Positions 43,247-52,998 of a stretch of 64,000 nt of DNA are shown here, in pieces. Source of the stretch: Devosia lucknowensis. Lineage in GTDB: Bacteria; Pseudomonadota; Alphaproteobacteria; Rhizobiales; Devosiaceae. Numbering within the stretch: position 1 is the first letter of the stretch; every line of letters begins with the position of its first letter. The notes below the pieces were generated by a model, which searched no databases, was not told the origin of the DNA, and was given only the letters and a program-made list of their open reading frames with translations. Location: the NCBI RefSeq assembly GCF_900177655.1, contig NZ_FXWK01000001.1:1364001-1428000 (forward strand), written 5' to 3'. Position numbers and translations under genes: made by a program.

Positions 43247-45031
43247 ATGTTGAACACGACCACCAATGGCCGTCTCAAGGCCATTGCCGCTGTCTGCCTC
43301 GTCGGCATTGCCCTGCCAGCTAGCGCAGTCGTGGCCAAGGAAAAGACCAAGCCGGCAGCGCAGACCGAAAGCAAGATGGAGATCGACTATTCGGTTTCCA
43401 TTCCCAGCATCGATGCGGTGGATTCCAGTCTCCCCGACAACGTCCTCAACGATATCCTCAGCGGCAACCTGGTCGACCACGCCGAAGAACTGGCCGGCCT
43501 CGATGCGACCAGCATCACTGTTCCCGAAATCGTCGTGACAGTGACATCCGAAACGGACGACGGCACTCAGGAAGCGACCGTCACTTTTGCCGATCTGTCG
43601 TTCGACAACATCGTGGATGGTCAGGCCGAATATGTCAGCGTCTCCGGCATCACCCTTGCGGCAGAGGACACAACCTTCAGCTTCGGCGCCCTGTCGGCGG
43701 CAGATCTCAATATCGCCGGCATCCTGGGCATTTATGGCCTGGTAGACAGCACCCAGACCGAGCTCCAGGTCATCTACAAGGACTTCTCGGCAGAAGGCGG
43801 ATCGCTCGAGGCGGAAGATGTCTCCTGCACCGTGGGCCCGGTTTCGGGATCCGAATTCAAGGCTCGGCCGCTCAAGTCGTCCTTCGCCGAAATGATCGCC
43901 ATCGGCCAGGCCCTCGAGGACGATCCCGACATGACCGATCCGGCCCTGACCGGCAAGTTCATCAGGATGTATGCCGACATCCTCACCGCCTTCGAGACCT
44001 CCGAAGTGATCTTCGGCGGCATGGACTGCAGCGGCGTCGACGACGACGGCCAGGCCGTGAGCTTCGCGCTCGGCAGCATGACCATGGGCGCCATGAGCCC
44101 CGGCTACTATCCGTCAATCTCGATGAACGATTTCAGCATCGAAGTGGAAGGCGACGGCTCCTTCACGCTTGATAATTTCACGTTCAAGCCCATGGACCTG
44201 ACCAACCTGATCGCCCTGCTGGAGGGGGCTCCGGAGCGCGTCGACGAGGCCTGGTTCGAAGCCAATGCCCGCGCGCTCATCCCGGCGATGGAAGGTGTTG
44301 CGCTGACTGGGCTCGATATCGATGTTCCTGATCCGGAAAATCCCGACAGCCGCATCCAGGCCAAGGTCGGCGCGTTTGACCTGACGTTGGGCAATTACAT
44401 CAACGGCATCCCCGCAGACCTCGACGTTTCGGCGGCCAATATCCAGGCCGAAATCCCCGCAGACAGCGGCGACGAGACGCTCGATCAGCTGCGCGCCCTT
44501 GGCGTCACCGACATCGATGCCGGCTTCCGCATTGCCGCAAGTTGGGATGGCGATACCGACACCATCGCCATCGAGGAAGTATCGATGACCGGCGTCGACC
44601 TGGCAACGGTCCAGCTGGCCGGCACGATCGCCAACGTGACCGAAGCCCTGTTCTCGCTCGACACCGATGCGGCGCTCGCCGCCGGCATGGGCATCGCGGT
44701 CAGCGACCTCGATCTCACCGTGACTGATGCCGGACTGTCCGACATCATCCTCGCCGTCGCCGCAGCCGATCAGGGTGCCGATCCGGCATCCATGCGACCG
44801 ATCTTTGCCGGCCTCGCGCAGGGCACCGTGATCAGCATGATGGCCGGCGCTGCAGACGCCGCCAAGCTGGGCGAGGCCGTCAACGCCTTTGTCGCAGGCA
44901 AGGCCAAGACCCTGATGATCGGCATCGAAGCCAAGACCCCGCCGGGTCTCGGCATGCTCGACTTCATGCAAGCCGAAGACGATCCCGCAACCTTGCTGAG
45001 CAAGGTCAACGTCAGCGCCGAAGCCAAGTAG
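43247..45031 (+). CDS. Large secreted acidic protein, unknown function
   Basis: A 594-residue exported protein; signal peptide MLNTTTNGRLKAIAAVCLVGIALPASAVVA. The mature chain is very acidic and repetitive in style, with alternating beta strands (ITVPEIVVTVTSETDDG, YVSVSGITLAAEDTTFSFGALSAADLNIAGILG, GVALTGLDIDVPDPENPDSRIQAKVGAFDLTLGNY). This suggests a long beta-solenoid or beta-prism lining, with two cysteines (SCTVG, DCSG). GGGAG precedes the ATG. It ends at a strong terminator. Probably periplasmic or outer-membrane-facing; I do not recognise the family. Confidence 0.75.
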   Translation: MLNTTTNGRLKAIAAVCLVGIALPASAVVAKEKTKPAAQTESKMEIDYSVSIPSIDAVDSSLPDNVLNDILSGNLVDHAEELAGLDATSITVPEIVVTVTSETDDGTQEATVTFADLSFDNIVDGQAEYVSVSGITLAAEDTTFSFGALSAADLNIAGILGIYGLVDSTQTELQVIYKDFSAEGGSLEAEDVSCTVGPVSGSEFKARPLKSSFAEMIAIGQALEDDPDMTDPALTGKFIRMYADILTAFETSEVIFGGMDCSGVDDDGQAVSFALGSMTMGAMSPGYYPSISMNDFSIEVEGDGSFTLDNFTFKPMDLTNLIALLEGAPERVDEAWFEANARALIPAMEGVALTGLDIDVPDPENPDSRIQAKVGAFDLTLGNYINGIPADLDVSAANIQAEIPADSGDETLDQLRALGVTDIDAGFRIAASWDGDTDTIAIEEVSMTGVDLATVQLAGTIANVTEALFSLDTDAALAAGMGIAVSDLDLTVTDAGLSDIILAVAAADQGADPASMRPIFAGLAQGTVISMMAGAADAAKLGEAVNAFVAGKAKTLMIGIEAKTPPGLGMLDFMQAEDDPATLLSKVNVSAEAK

Positions 45032-45036
45032 CAGCT

Positions 45037-46464
45037 TCAAGGGCCGCCTTCGGGCGGCCCTTCTTCATTGCGCAGGGCCCCGGTCGCGATTCCAAGCGCC
45101 AGGTCGAGCAACCGCGCCGCTTCCGCCTCGGTGGCCCCCTCTGCGTAGCACCGCAATTCAGGCGCATTGCCCGAAGCGCGGAAATGCACCATCCCGCCCG
45201 ACCGCAGCCAGACCTGAACGCCATCCACTGCCGCACGCCGCAGCGGCGCATCGGCCTGGAAGACATTTTTCGCGTAGGCCTCGTCAGTGTCGAGACGGTG
45301 GAGGAACGACGCACTCACGCTTCCGGGGACGCCCGTCAAACGATCGGACGCCGTCGCCTTCAGCCCCAATCCACTCACAAGATCGCCGACGCTCGTCCCC
45401 CGCCGCGCGACCTCATCCAGGAAGCAAAGCAGCGGCAGCATGGCGTCGCGCGTTCGGAGCGCCGGCAGGTCCTGCCCTCGCAACTGAATGCCGGGACCCA
45501 CAAGCACCCCGCCATTGGCCTCGAAACCGACCACGCCCGGCCCGGCTTCTTCCATGGCAGCGATGACGAACGGCGACCCCACCCGCGCCCGGATGACCCT
45601 CTCGAACCAGCCCAGGTTCTCGATAGCGGAATTGGACGTCACCGGAGTCGCAATGGCGCGTGCTCCCAGGTAGCGCGCCGTTACCAGACCGAGGACATCG
45701 CCGCGGACGAAGCGCCCTTGGCCATCCATGAGGAGCGGGCGATCCCCATCGCCGTCAGTGGACACGAGCGCATCGAGCCGATGCTGCAAAACCAGATCGG
45801 GCATCGGCGCAAACACGGGGTCGCCAAACGCCTCGGTATCCACCGGCACGAACGTGTCGCTCCGCCCCAGCGGCACGACCTCCGCGCCATGGAGGCGCAA
45901 GACTTTTCCCAGCAAGTCACGCGACACGCTGGAATGCTCGAAGACCCCGACGCGCAAACCACGAAGGGCCGCACGTGGCAACGACGCGCTGTAGCGGGCG
46001 AGGTAGCGCCGGGTCGCAGCGGCCGATTCATCTGCAGTGAAGCCGGTGCCGCAGGCGACAGGTCCCCCGGGAAGGTGATGGAGGATCCGCGTTTCGTCGG
46101 CTTTGCCGATTTCGCCGGTCGGGCGATAGAATTTGAGGCCGTTGCGGTCGGACGGGATGTGGCTGCCGGTCACCATGATCGCGGCGCCGCCTGACGCCTC
46201 GGCGTGAAGCGCAAGGGCCGGAGTCGGCAAGGTGCCGCAGTCGATGGCGATCAACCCGGCGCCGCTGATGGCGGCAGCGCAATCGCGGGCGATCGCAGCG
46301 CTCGACGGCCTGAGATCGCGGCCAATACAGACCCTGGTCACGGGCCCCGAGGCACCGTCGTTCAGCGTTCGCGTGAACGCCGAGGCGTAGCGCCGGGCAG
46401 GCTCACCCTCGAGATCAGAAACCAGGCCACGCAGGCCACTCGTGCCAAACTTGAGACTGCTCAT
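45037..46464 (-). CDS. manB: Phosphomannomutase / phosphohexose mutase
   Basis: A 475-residue alpha-D-phosphohexomutase converting mannose-6-P and mannose-1-P. It has MSSLKFGTSGLRGLVSDL at the start, the phospho-Ser site MVTGSHIPSDRNGLKFY, the Mg loop VSTDGDGDRPLLMDGQG, sugar loop FEANGGVLVG, and phosphate site LRSGGMVHFRASGNAPELRCYAEG. Together with ManC it feeds GDP-mannose synthesis for polysaccharides. The last eight codons and stop lie inside the stem of the convergent terminator. Confidence 0.9.
   Translation of the reverse strand: MSSLKFGTSGLRGLVSDLEGEPARRYASAFTRTLNDGASGPVTRVCIGRDLRPSSAAIARDCAAAISGAGLIAIDCGTLPTPALALHAEASGGAAIMVTGSHIPSDRNGLKFYRPTGEIGKADETRILHHLPGGPVACGTGFTADESAAATRRYLARYSASLPRAALRGLRVGVFEHSSVSRDLLGKVLRLHGAEVVPLGRSDTFVPVDTEAFGDPVFAPMPDLVLQHRLDALVSTDGDGDRPLLMDGQGRFVRGDVLGLVTARYLGARAIATPVTSNSAIENLGWFERVIRARVGSPFVIAAMEEAGPGVVGFEANGGVLVGPGIQLRGQDLPALRTRDAMLPLLCFLDEVARRGTSVGDLVSGLGLKATASDRLTGVPGSVSASFLHRLDTDEAYAKNVFQADAPLRRAAVDGVQVWLRSGGMVHFRASGNAPELRCYAEGATEAEAARLLDLALGIATGALRNEEGPPEGGP
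45041..45066 (+). terminator. Intrinsic terminator after the large secreted protein, overlapping the manB 3' end
   Basis: GGGCCGCC-TTCG-GGCGGCCC-TTCTT is an eight-pair stem with a UUCG loop and T-rich tail on the plus strand. The same bases encode the C-terminal residues of the convergent phosphomannomutase gene. Confidence 0.9.
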
Positions 46465-46536
46465 GCTGCCCCCGGGACAAGCCGTCCCCCGCAGATTAGG
46501 GCGTCACAGGTTTTCGTACAATCTGTCGGTGCTCGC

Positions 46537-46968
46537 TCAGTCCTCGCCGCTCGGCCGCTCGCGCAGGCGCTTGACGGTAGAGCGCACCGACTTTCCATCG
46601 AGCCGGCGGGTCTTCGAGGCCAAGGTCGGACGGGTCGCGATCCGCGGTTTGGGCACGAACGCTCCTTCCCGCAGCAAGGCGACGAGGCGAGCCTGGGCCT
46701 CCGCCCGGTTGAGTGGTTGATCCCGATGCGAGTTGGAGGTGATGACGATCACCCCATCCTTGGTGAGGCGGCTGCCGGCCAGCGCCTCGATGCGCCGTTT
46801 CATCGGCTCGGGAATGTTGGGAGAGTTGAGAAGATCGAAACGCAGCTGGACGGCGCTGGCCACCTTGTTGACGTTCTGGCCGCCCGGCCCCGATCCGCGC
46901 ACGAAACTCTCCTCGAGCTCGGAGGCCTCGATCGATACGGTGCGGGTGATCTGGATGCGATCGGCCAC
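46537..46968 (-). CDS. arfB: Alternative ribosome-rescue peptidyl-tRNA hydrolase
   Basis: A 143-residue ArfB/YaeJ protein that frees stalled ribosomes lacking a stop codon. The catalytic GGQ is in SFVRGSGPGGQNVNKVASAVQLRFD, followed by ITSNSHRDQPLNRAEAQARL and the basic C-terminal tail KTRRLDGKSVRSTVKRLRERP that enters the mRNA channel. Length fits ArfB and is too short for a true release factor. It lies 15 bases after the winged-helix gene on the same strand. Confidence 0.93.
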   Translation of the reverse strand: MADRIQITRTVSIEASELEESFVRGSGPGGQNVNKVASAVQLRFDLLNSPNIPEPMKRRIEALAGSRLTKDGVIVITSNSHRDQPLNRAEAQARLVALLREGAFVPKPRIATRPTLASKTRRLDGKSVRSTVKRLRERPSGED

Positions 46969-46983
46969 CAGCGCCCCCTGCCC

Positions 46984-47208
46984 TCAGCGCTTCCAGCGAC
47001 CGGTGAAGTAGACTTCCTCGTCGTGGATGATGCGCCCCTTTTCTGTCGTCCGGTACTTGCCCGGCCCGGCTTCCTCGATCCAGTTCTTCTTGAGCATGCC
47101 GGCAAAGACCTTCTCGCCCACGTCCTTGAAGTCGTCAGGGCCGAGCACCTTGTCTTCGCCCAGGTGATAAAGGGCCTTCATTTCTCGGTTGGAGGGACGT
47201 TGCGGCAT
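46984..47208 (-). CDS. Small winged-helix-like protein, unknown function
   Basis: A 74-residue protein MPQRPSNREMKALYHLGEDKVLGPDDFKDVGEKVFAGMLKKNWIEEAGPGKYRTTEKGRIIHDEE-VYFTGRWKR. The pattern of helix, helix, then W-E...G.YR.TE.G resembles the recognition part of winged-helix DNA-binding folds (inference). Part of a run with arfB and the outer-membrane protein gene, separated from the latter by 11 bases. Confidence 0.7.
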   Translation of the reverse strand: MPQRPSNREMKALYHLGEDKVLGPDDFKDVGEKVFAGMLKKNWIEEAGPGKYRTTEKGRIIHDEEVYFTGRWKR

Positions 47209-47219
47209 GGTGATCTATC

Positions 47220-48110
47220 CTAGAACTGGCCGGTGAGCCCGAGCCCGGCACCGAAGCGCAGCCGTTGAAAACCGCCGGGATGGGTCGAGGCCGAAGCTGT
47301 CGCCGGCGCGAAGGTGGCAATGCCCACGCCGAGATCGAGCCCGGCCTCGGTATTGACGGTCAGCGCCAGCGCTTCGGTCAGCTGCTTGCGGTAGGTGACG
47401 CCGGCATCGAGGCTGAGCGTGGCATTGCGGTATAGAATATTGGGCGTCGGCCCCAGATCGTTGCGCAGCAGGTGACTGTCGTCCACGAAAAAGCCGCCCA
47501 GCAAGGCCGCCACATCGAGTGCGATGCCGTCGTCCGGCCCCAGCGCCGTTTCGGCGCGCAGTCCGCCACCGATCCCGGCGCCATAAGCCAGTTGCTGGAG
47601 CACGGCCAGATCATCGGGCCGGGTGCCCCCCAGGCACACGGCGTTGCACCGCAAGCCATAACTGGTGATCCGTTGCACCTCCACCTGGCCGCGCAGGAAC
47701 GGCGTAGCCGACCAGCGCTCCCCCAGGGCATATTGGAGCGGCGCCAGGGCTGTAACCCGCCCGGTCAGCCCATAGTCCTGCCGTGCGTCGCTGGAGGTGT
47801 CCGAGAAAAGGACCGCGCCGGCATAGTAGTCGCGATCGCGAAAGGCTCCGCCGCCGAGCCCGAACACCGTTGCCTCGCCGGCAATGGCCCAGCCGTCCCG
47901 ATCGCCCTCGACACCGACCGTCAGCGTCGGGCTCACCAGCGTGGGATATTCGAGGACGCTGGTCGGATTGCCCAGCGTGGCCAGGGCCCCGGAGGCGTCG
48001 TGCCAGAGTGCGAAGGACTGAACGGCGACGCCCGTGCCCACATGGATGTCGAATGCGGCAGCCGGAGCCGCCGCAAACACCAATCCTGCGAGCACACCCG
48101 CCCTGATCAT
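47220..48110 (-). CDS. Probable outer-membrane beta-barrel protein
   Basis: A 296-residue protein with a signal peptide ([20 protein letters not shown]) and alternating amphipathic strands such as WAIAGEATVFGLGGGAF, YYAGAVLFSDTSSDARQDYGLTGRVTALAPLQYAL and GIALDVAALLGGFFV. It ends in Phe (GAGLGLTGQF), as beta-barrels recognised by BamA do. Two cysteines (LRCNAVCLGG) may form a loop disulfide. An omptin-like look in the YYAGA...D stretch is too weak to name. Its ATG overlaps the thrS stop (TGATG). Confidence 0.75.
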   Translation of the reverse strand: MIRAGVLAGLVFAAAPAAAFDIHVGTGVAVQSFALWHDASGALATLGNPTSVLEYPTLVSPTLTVGVEGDRDGWAIAGEATVFGLGGGAFRDRDYYAGAVLFSDTSSDARQDYGLTGRVTALAPLQYALGERWSATPFLRGQVEVQRITSYGLRCNAVCLGGTRPDDLAVLQQLAYGAGIGGGLRAETALGPDDGIALDVAALLGGFFVDDSHLLRNDLGPTPNILYRNATLSLDAGVTYRKQLTEALALTVNTEAGLDLGVGIATFAPATASASTHPGGFQRLRFGAGLGLTGQF

Positions 48111-50077
48111 CAGGCGGCCTTGTGCGCTTTTTCCTTAAGGTCCGGCGGGGTCGCCTCGGCCATCAGCGCCACCAGCGCATCGGTGAATGGCTGGACCTTC
48201 TGGCCCTCGCTGCCCAGGCGACGCACCGAGATGGTGCCCTCCTCGGCCTCGCGGCGGCCGACCACGAACATCACCGGCACCTTCTGCACCGAATGTTCGC
48301 GGACCTTGTAGTTGATCTTCTCGTTGCGGGTATCGATTTCGGCGCGGATACCCGCGTCGCGCAACTGCCGGACCAGCTTTTCGGCATAGTCGTCAGCTTC
48401 CGAAACGATGGTGGCAACCACCACCTGCGTCGGCGCCAGCCAGAACGGCAGCTTACCCGCGCTGTTCTCGATCAGGATGCCGATAAAGCGCTCGAAACTG
48501 CCCAGCACCGCGCGGTGCAGCATGATCGGGCGATGCCGGCTGCCGTCGGCGCCCACATATTCGGCGTCCAGCCGTTCGGGCAGGTTCGGGTCGACCTGCA
48601 GCGTGCCGCACTGCCAGTCACGGCCGATGGCGTCGGTCAGCACGAATTCCAGCTTCGGACCATAGAAGGCACCCTCCCCGGGGAAAATGGTGAAGTCGTA
48701 ACCGGCAGCCTTGCAGGCATTGCCGAGTGCGGACTCCGCACGATCCCAGCTTTCCTCCGAACCGATCCGCTTTTCGGGCCTGGTCGAGAGCTTGATGCGC
48801 CATTCCGTGAAGCCGAGATCGGCATAGACGCTGGCCAGAAGATCGATGAACTTCTTCGTCTCGGCTTCGATCTGCTCCTCGGTGCAGAAGATGTGGGCGT
48901 CATCCTGGGTAAACCCGCGCACGCGCATGATGCCGTGGAGCGCGCCGGACGGCTCATAACGGTTGCAGGAACCGAATTCGGCCATGCGCAGCGGCAGATC
49001 GCGGTAGGACTTAAGACCGTGGTTGAACACCTGCACGTGGCACGGGCAATTCATCGGCTTCAGCGCGTTGACCGTCTTGGTCTTGGCATGTTCCTCGTCC
49101 ACTTCGACGATGAACATGTTCTCCTGGTAATTGTCCCAGTGCCCGGACGCTTCCCACAGCTTTCGGCTGACGACCTGCGGCGTATTCACCTCGACATAGC
49201 CATCGGCGCGCTGCTTGCGGCGCATATAGTCCTGCAGGGCAACGTAGATGCTCCAGCCCTTGGGATGCCAGAACACCTGCCCCGGAGCTTCTTCCTGCAT
49301 ATGGAACAGGTCGAGATCGCGGCCGATCTTGCGGTGGTCGCGCTTTTCCGCTTCTTCCACCATCAGCAGATAGGCGTCGAGTTCTTCCTTGGTCGCGAAC
49401 GCCGTGCCGTAGATGCGGCTGAGCACTTCGCGATCCGAGTCACCGCGCCAATAGGCCCCGGCCACCTTGGTCAGCTTGAACGCCTGGCCGACATCCTTGA
49501 CGCTCCGCATATGCGGACCGCGGCAAAGGTCCATCCATTGGCCCTGCTTGTACATCTTGATCGACTGATCGGCCGGAATGGCGTCGACCAGCTCGACCTT
49601 GAACGCTTCGCCCTTGGCCGCGAACCAGTCCTTGGCCTGGTCGCGCGTCCAGACTTCCTTGGTGAAGGCGGCGCCGCGCTCGACGATCTCGCTCATCTTC
49701 TTTTCGATGACGCGCAGCTCGTCTTCCGTAAACGGACCGGCTGGACGGTAGAAGTCGTAAAAGAAGCCGTTCTCGATCACCGGTCCGATCGTCACCTGCG
49801 TATCGGGCCAGAGTTCCTGGACCGCTTCGGCAAGCACGTGCGCAGCATCGTGCCGGATCAGCTCGAGGACGTCCTTGGAGCCGCTGTCACGCGTCACGAA
49901 TTCGATCGTGCCATCGGCGTCGAGCGAGTCGGACAGATCTGACAGCGCGCCGTTCCACTTCATGGCTACCGTCTTCTTGGCGAGGCTCTTGGAGATGCTC
50001 TCCACGATCGCGGTGCCGGTAGTGCCGCGCGTAAATTCGCGAGCAGCACCATCGGGGAACGTCACCTTGATCGACAT
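48110..50077 (-). CDS. thrS: Threonyl-tRNA synthetase
   Basis: A 655-residue class II synthetase charging tRNA-Thr. The N-terminal TGS domain ([34 protein letters not shown]) is followed by an editing domain with [18 protein letters not shown] (HxxxH zinc pair) and IENGFFYDF. The catalytic core has [11 protein letters not shown] (zinc Cys), [36 protein letters not shown] (motif 2), and [12 protein letters not shown] (motif 3). The anticodon-binding domain is at the C-terminus. The start MSIKVTF has GGAG; an upstream in-frame extension lacks support. Confidence 0.96.
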   Translation of the reverse strand: MSIKVTFPDGAAREFTRGTTGTAIVESISKSLAKKTVAMKWNGALSDLSDSLDADGTIEFVTRDSGSKDVLELIRHDAAHVLAEAVQELWPDTQVTIGPVIENGFFYDFYRPAGPFTEDELRVIEKKMSEIVERGAAFTKEVWTRDQAKDWFAAKGEAFKVELVDAIPADQSIKMYKQGQWMDLCRGPHMRSVKDVGQAFKLTKVAGAYWRGDSDREVLSRIYGTAFATKEELDAYLLMVEEAEKRDHRKIGRDLDLFHMQEEAPGQVFWHPKGWSIYVALQDYMRRKQRADGYVEVNTPQVVSRKLWEASGHWDNYQENMFIVEVDEEHAKTKTVNALKPMNCPCHVQVFNHGLKSYRDLPLRMAEFGSCNRYEPSGALHGIMRVRGFTQDDAHIFCTEEQIEAETKKFIDLLASVYADLGFTEWRIKLSTRPEKRIGSEESWDRAESALGNACKAAGYDFTIFPGEGAFYGPKLEFVLTDAIGRDWQCGTLQVDPNLPERLDAEYVGADGSRHRPIMLHRAVLGSFERFIGILIENSAGKLPFWLAPTQVVVATIVSEADDYAEKLVRQLRDAGIRAEIDTRNEKINYKVREHSVQKVPVMFVVGRREAEEGTISVRRLGSEGQKVQPFTDALVALMAEATPPDLKEKAHKAA

Positions 50078-50194
50078 TTTCAGTCTCCAGAAATCGGGTT
50101 GAATGCAGCCGAAAGCGCTGCAAGGCGGCCTGAATAGCATGGATTTGCATTTGTGCCAGCCCGAGCCGTCGCATCGGCTGCGAGCGCACTGGCC

Positions 50195-50509
50195 TCAGCG
50201 CCAGCGACCATACCGCCAGGGCATATACCACCGCCCCCCTTCAGAAATCCTTTCCGGAACCGGGTCGTATCCATGCGTCCCGCCCGGACGGCAGCGCCAG
50301 AAGCGGGCTAAGCCCATCCAGCCGCCCGGCCAGAAGCCGAACTGCCATATGGCGTCCCGCGTATATTCCGAACAGGTCGGCAGGTGGCGGCAGGTCCGGC
50401 CCGCAAAGGCCGACAAGGTGTAGCGGTAGACGGTGATCAGAAACACAGCCGCGACCTTGAAAGGCAGGTCCACGGCGCGCCAGAAGATGTCGCTGACTCT
50501 GCTTGTCAC
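50195..50509 (-). CDS. yidD: Membrane protein insertion efficiency factor YidD
   Basis: A 104-residue YidD-type protein aiding YidC insertion. From a GTG start (overlapping the scaffold gene stop as GTGA) it reads [86 protein letters not shown]. The motif CRHLPTCSEY, the Cys in RCRPGG, and G-DPVP are family hallmarks. An N-terminal amphipathic helix likely associates with the inner membrane. It lies outside the usual rpmH-rnpA-yidC cluster. Confidence 0.92.
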   Translation of the reverse strand: MTSRVSDIFWRAVDLPFKVAAVFLITVYRYTLSAFAGRTCRHLPTCSEYTRDAIWQFGFWPGGWMGLARFWRCRPGGTHGYDPVPERISEGGRWYMPWRYGRWR

Positions 50510-50958
50510 GGCGTCGACGCAACCGTTTGCAAAGACTCGATCTTTTCCAGCGCTGCCTCGACCGCATCGAACACCAGCAGCGTCGACAGATGTCGTGCGG
50601 GGTAGTCGCGAACCGGTTCGAGATACTTGAGATCGTCCCATTTGCCCTGGGGCGGTGCACCGGCACTTTTCAGCATGTCGTGCATGGCCGAACGCACCCG
50701 GCGAAACTCATCGACGCGGGTCCCGACGATTTCGCGGGCAACGACGGCAGCCGAAGTCTGGCCAAGCGCGCATGCCGAGACATCGTGGCCATAGGCGGTA
50801 ATGACGCCATCGCGGACCTTGAGGTCGACCTCGACCACCGAGCCGCAGACACGGCTGACTTTCCGGGCGCTGGCATCGGGCTCATCCAGCCGTGCCGCCT
50901 GGCGGGCGTTTCCCGCAAGATCGAGGATCCTTTCGGAATAGAGATCGCTCAGTTCCAT
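50506..50958 (-). CDS. Iron-sulfur scaffold-like protein (IscU/SufU family)
   Basis: A 150-residue NifU-N/IscU-like protein: [23 protein letters not shown] start ([12 protein letters not shown]), first Cys in [17 protein letters not shown], second in [23 protein letters not shown]. The position of the third ligand Cys carries [15 protein letters not shown], with Ser instead of Cys. It may still bind a cluster using His or an acidic residue, or act as a carrier. Overlaps yidD by four bases (GTGA). The operon pairing with yidD is, as I recall, common in Rhizobiales. Confidence 0.85.
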   Translation of the reverse strand: MELSDLYSERILDLAGNARQAARLDEPDASARKVSRVCGSVVEVDLKVRDGVITAYGHDVSACALGQTSAAVVAREIVGTRVDEFRRVRSAMHDMLKSAGAPPQGKWDDLKYLEPVRDYPARHLSTLLVFDAVEAALEKIESLQTVASTP

Positions 50959-51106
50959 TGTGCCGACAAATCTGTTTCTTGTTCCGGTCTCGTTCCACTT
51001 CTATATAGGGGCACTCCCCCGGACTGTCAGCAAATCTGGTGCCGACATGATCCGAAGCGCATTAACCTGCGTTATAGGGATGGTCGCAACGCAAGGAGCT
51101 CGACCC

Positions 51107-51730
51107 ATGGATGCCCACGTCAATCCGCTCAAGCCTGCGACCGCCAACTCGAACGTACCATCCCGTCCAAGCCGCGAAGAAGCCGAAGCAGCTGTCCGCA
51201 CCTTGATCGCCTGGGCAGGCGACGACCCCAACCGCGAGGGCCTGCTGGAAACCCCGGCGCGCGTTGCCAAGGCCTACGGCGAATTGTTTGCCGGATACGA
51301 CCTGGACGCCAAGGCGGTCCTGTCCAAGACCTTCAAGGAAGTGGGCGGTTACGACGATCTCGTCCTCGTAAAGGGCATCCCTTTCTACGCCCACTGCGAA
51401 CACCACATGGTGCCTTTCTACGGCCAGGCGCACATCGCCTACCTCCCCCATGATGGGGTTGTGGGCCTGTCAAAGCTCGCGCGGCTTGTCGAAGTGTTCG
51501 CGCGCCGCCTGCAGACGCAGGAAACCATGACGGCGCAGATCATCGATGCCATCAACGAGAACCTTGGCCCCCGCGGCGCCGCAGTCATGCTCGAAGCCGA
51601 GCATATGTGCATGACCATGCGCGGCGTCCGCGCCCATGACGTCAAGACTGTGACCCATCGCTTCACCGGCGTCTTTGCCGAGGACCGTGTCGAGCAGGAC
51701 CGCTTCTTCGCCATGGTTGGTCATCGTTGA
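51107..51730 (+). CDS. folE: GTP cyclohydrolase I
   Basis: A 207-residue enzyme opening tetrahydrofolate synthesis, converting GTP to dihydroneopterin triphosphate. Motifs: [19 protein letters not shown], zinc/catalytic [42 protein letters not shown], and [27 protein letters not shown] with the second zinc Cys. AAGGAG precedes the ATG at 51107; longer frames upstream have no ribosome site. Divergent from the IscU-like gene, sharing a 148-bp gap that must hold both promoters. Confidence 0.95.
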   Translation: MDAHVNPLKPATANSNVPSRPSREEAEAAVRTLIAWAGDDPNREGLLETPARVAKAYGELFAGYDLDAKAVLSKTFKEVGGYDDLVLVKGIPFYAHCEHHMVPFYGQAHIAYLPHDGVVGLSKLARLVEVFARRLQTQETMTAQIIDAINENLGPRGAAVMLEAEHMCMTMRGVRAHDVKTVTHRFTGVFAEDRVEQDRFFAMVGHR

Positions 51731-51939
51731 GCATGACGAGGACGCGCGTGCGTCCTCTTCCGCTTTGACGCTACCGCGTTTGCCGGGTCCATTTTTGCGC
51801 TGGCGTCTTGATGCCCGAAGGTCTAGACCGGCCCGGCAATGACAGACCCTTCCTTACGGAACGAAACCTTCGAGAACAGCACGGCGCTTTAGCGCACCGG
51901 TTTCGGCGCGCAACCGCGCCCGCAACCATGGAGCCAGCC

Positions 51940-52923
51940 ATGCTGAAAGCGTTTACCTGCACCAACGATCTGTTGACCGAAGCCGCATTTGCAGGGGACG
52001 CCACGGGGCTCGTCTGGATCGACCTCGAAAATCCCACGCGCGAGGAAGACCAGTTGGTCGAGCAGGCGCTGGGCATCGTCATCCCGTCGCAGGCCGACAT
52101 GGCCGAGATCGAACTATCGTCCCGGCTCTATCACGAAGACGGCGCGGAATTCCTGACCCTCACCGCCCTCGCCAATCTCGACCACGACGACGCCATCAAG
52201 ATGCCCGTGACCTTTATTCTCAAGGGCACGACACTGGTGACGGTCCGCTGGTGCGATCCGCGCCCCTTTGCGGCCTACCGTACCCGCGCCGCCAGGCAGA
52301 AGGACATGCCCTCGCGCACCGGAGAGCATGTCATGCTCGGACTGCTCGAGGCGCTGATCGACCGGATGGCCGATGCGCTCGAACGCTTGGGCACCGACGT
52401 CGACCACATCTCCCGCGAAATTTTCCGGAACAAGGCCCGCAATGTCTCCAAGAAAACGCGCGACCTGCAGGCCGTGATCGAGAAAATCGGCAACAAGGCC
52501 GAACTGCTCAACCTCATCCAGGAGAGTCTCGTCAGCATCGGTCGTCTCACCGCCTATCATGCCGCCATGGACGACGCGCCGCGCAAAACCGTTGCTGCGC
52601 GCGAGAACCGCAATCTGCTCAAGGTCATCCAGCGCGATGCCTTGTCGCTGGGCGACCATGCAAGGGCACTCAATGGCCGCGCCAGCTTCCTGCTCGATGC
52701 CACCCTGGGCCTCATCAATCTCGAGCAGAACCAGATCATCAAGATTTTCTCGGTCGCCGCGGTTGTCTTCCTGCCGCCCACGCTCGTCGCTTCGATCTAC
52801 GGCATGAACTTCGACATCATGCCGGAACTGCACTGGGATTTCGGCTACCCCTTCGCGATCGTCCTCATGGTGGTCTTCGCGGTGCTGCCCTACATCTTTT
52901 TCAAGCGCAAGGGCTGGCTGTAG
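51940..52923 (+). CDS. CorA-family divalent cation transporter
   Basis: A 327-residue CorA-type Mg2+ channel. A long acidic cytosolic domain (LVWIDLENPTREEDQLVEQALGIVIPSQADMAEIELSSRLY), helices EKIGNKAELLNLIQESLVSIGRLTAYH leading to the pore, and two membrane segments: IFSVAAVVFLPPTLVASIYGMNFDIMPEL (with the YGMNF selectivity motif) and FGYPFAIVLMVVFAVLPYIFF, ending in basic KRKGWL. MLKAFTCTND at 51940 has GGAG upstream. Substrate could be Mg, Co or Zn; CorA and ZntB-like members cannot be separated here. Confidence 0.9.
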   Translation: MLKAFTCTNDLLTEAAFAGDATGLVWIDLENPTREEDQLVEQALGIVIPSQADMAEIELSSRLYHEDGAEFLTLTALANLDHDDAIKMPVTFILKGTTLVTVRWCDPRPFAAYRTRAARQKDMPSRTGEHVMLGLLEALIDRMADALERLGTDVDHISREIFRNKARNVSKKTRDLQAVIEKIGNKAELLNLIQESLVSIGRLTAYHAAMDDAPRKTVAARENRNLLKVIQRDALSLGDHARALNGRASFLLDATLGLINLEQNQIIKIFSVAAVVFLPPTLVASIYGMNFDIMPELHWDFGYPFAIVLMVVFAVLPYIFFKRKGWL

Positions 52924-52998
52924 GCGCGCGTTTGGGCACCCTCTTCCCGTGCCTGCCCATACACGCTAAAGCCCGCCCAGCAGAACGGAGCTCCGGCC

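Noticed and set aside
47220..48110. Omptin protease
   Set aside because: A few residues look similar but the catalytic Asp/His pairs could not be placed, so it is kept as a generic beta-barrel protein.
48122..49942. A 606-residue plus-strand open frame opposite thrS
   Set aside because: It mirrors the codons of a clear threonyl-tRNA synthetase gene and has no recognisable domain.
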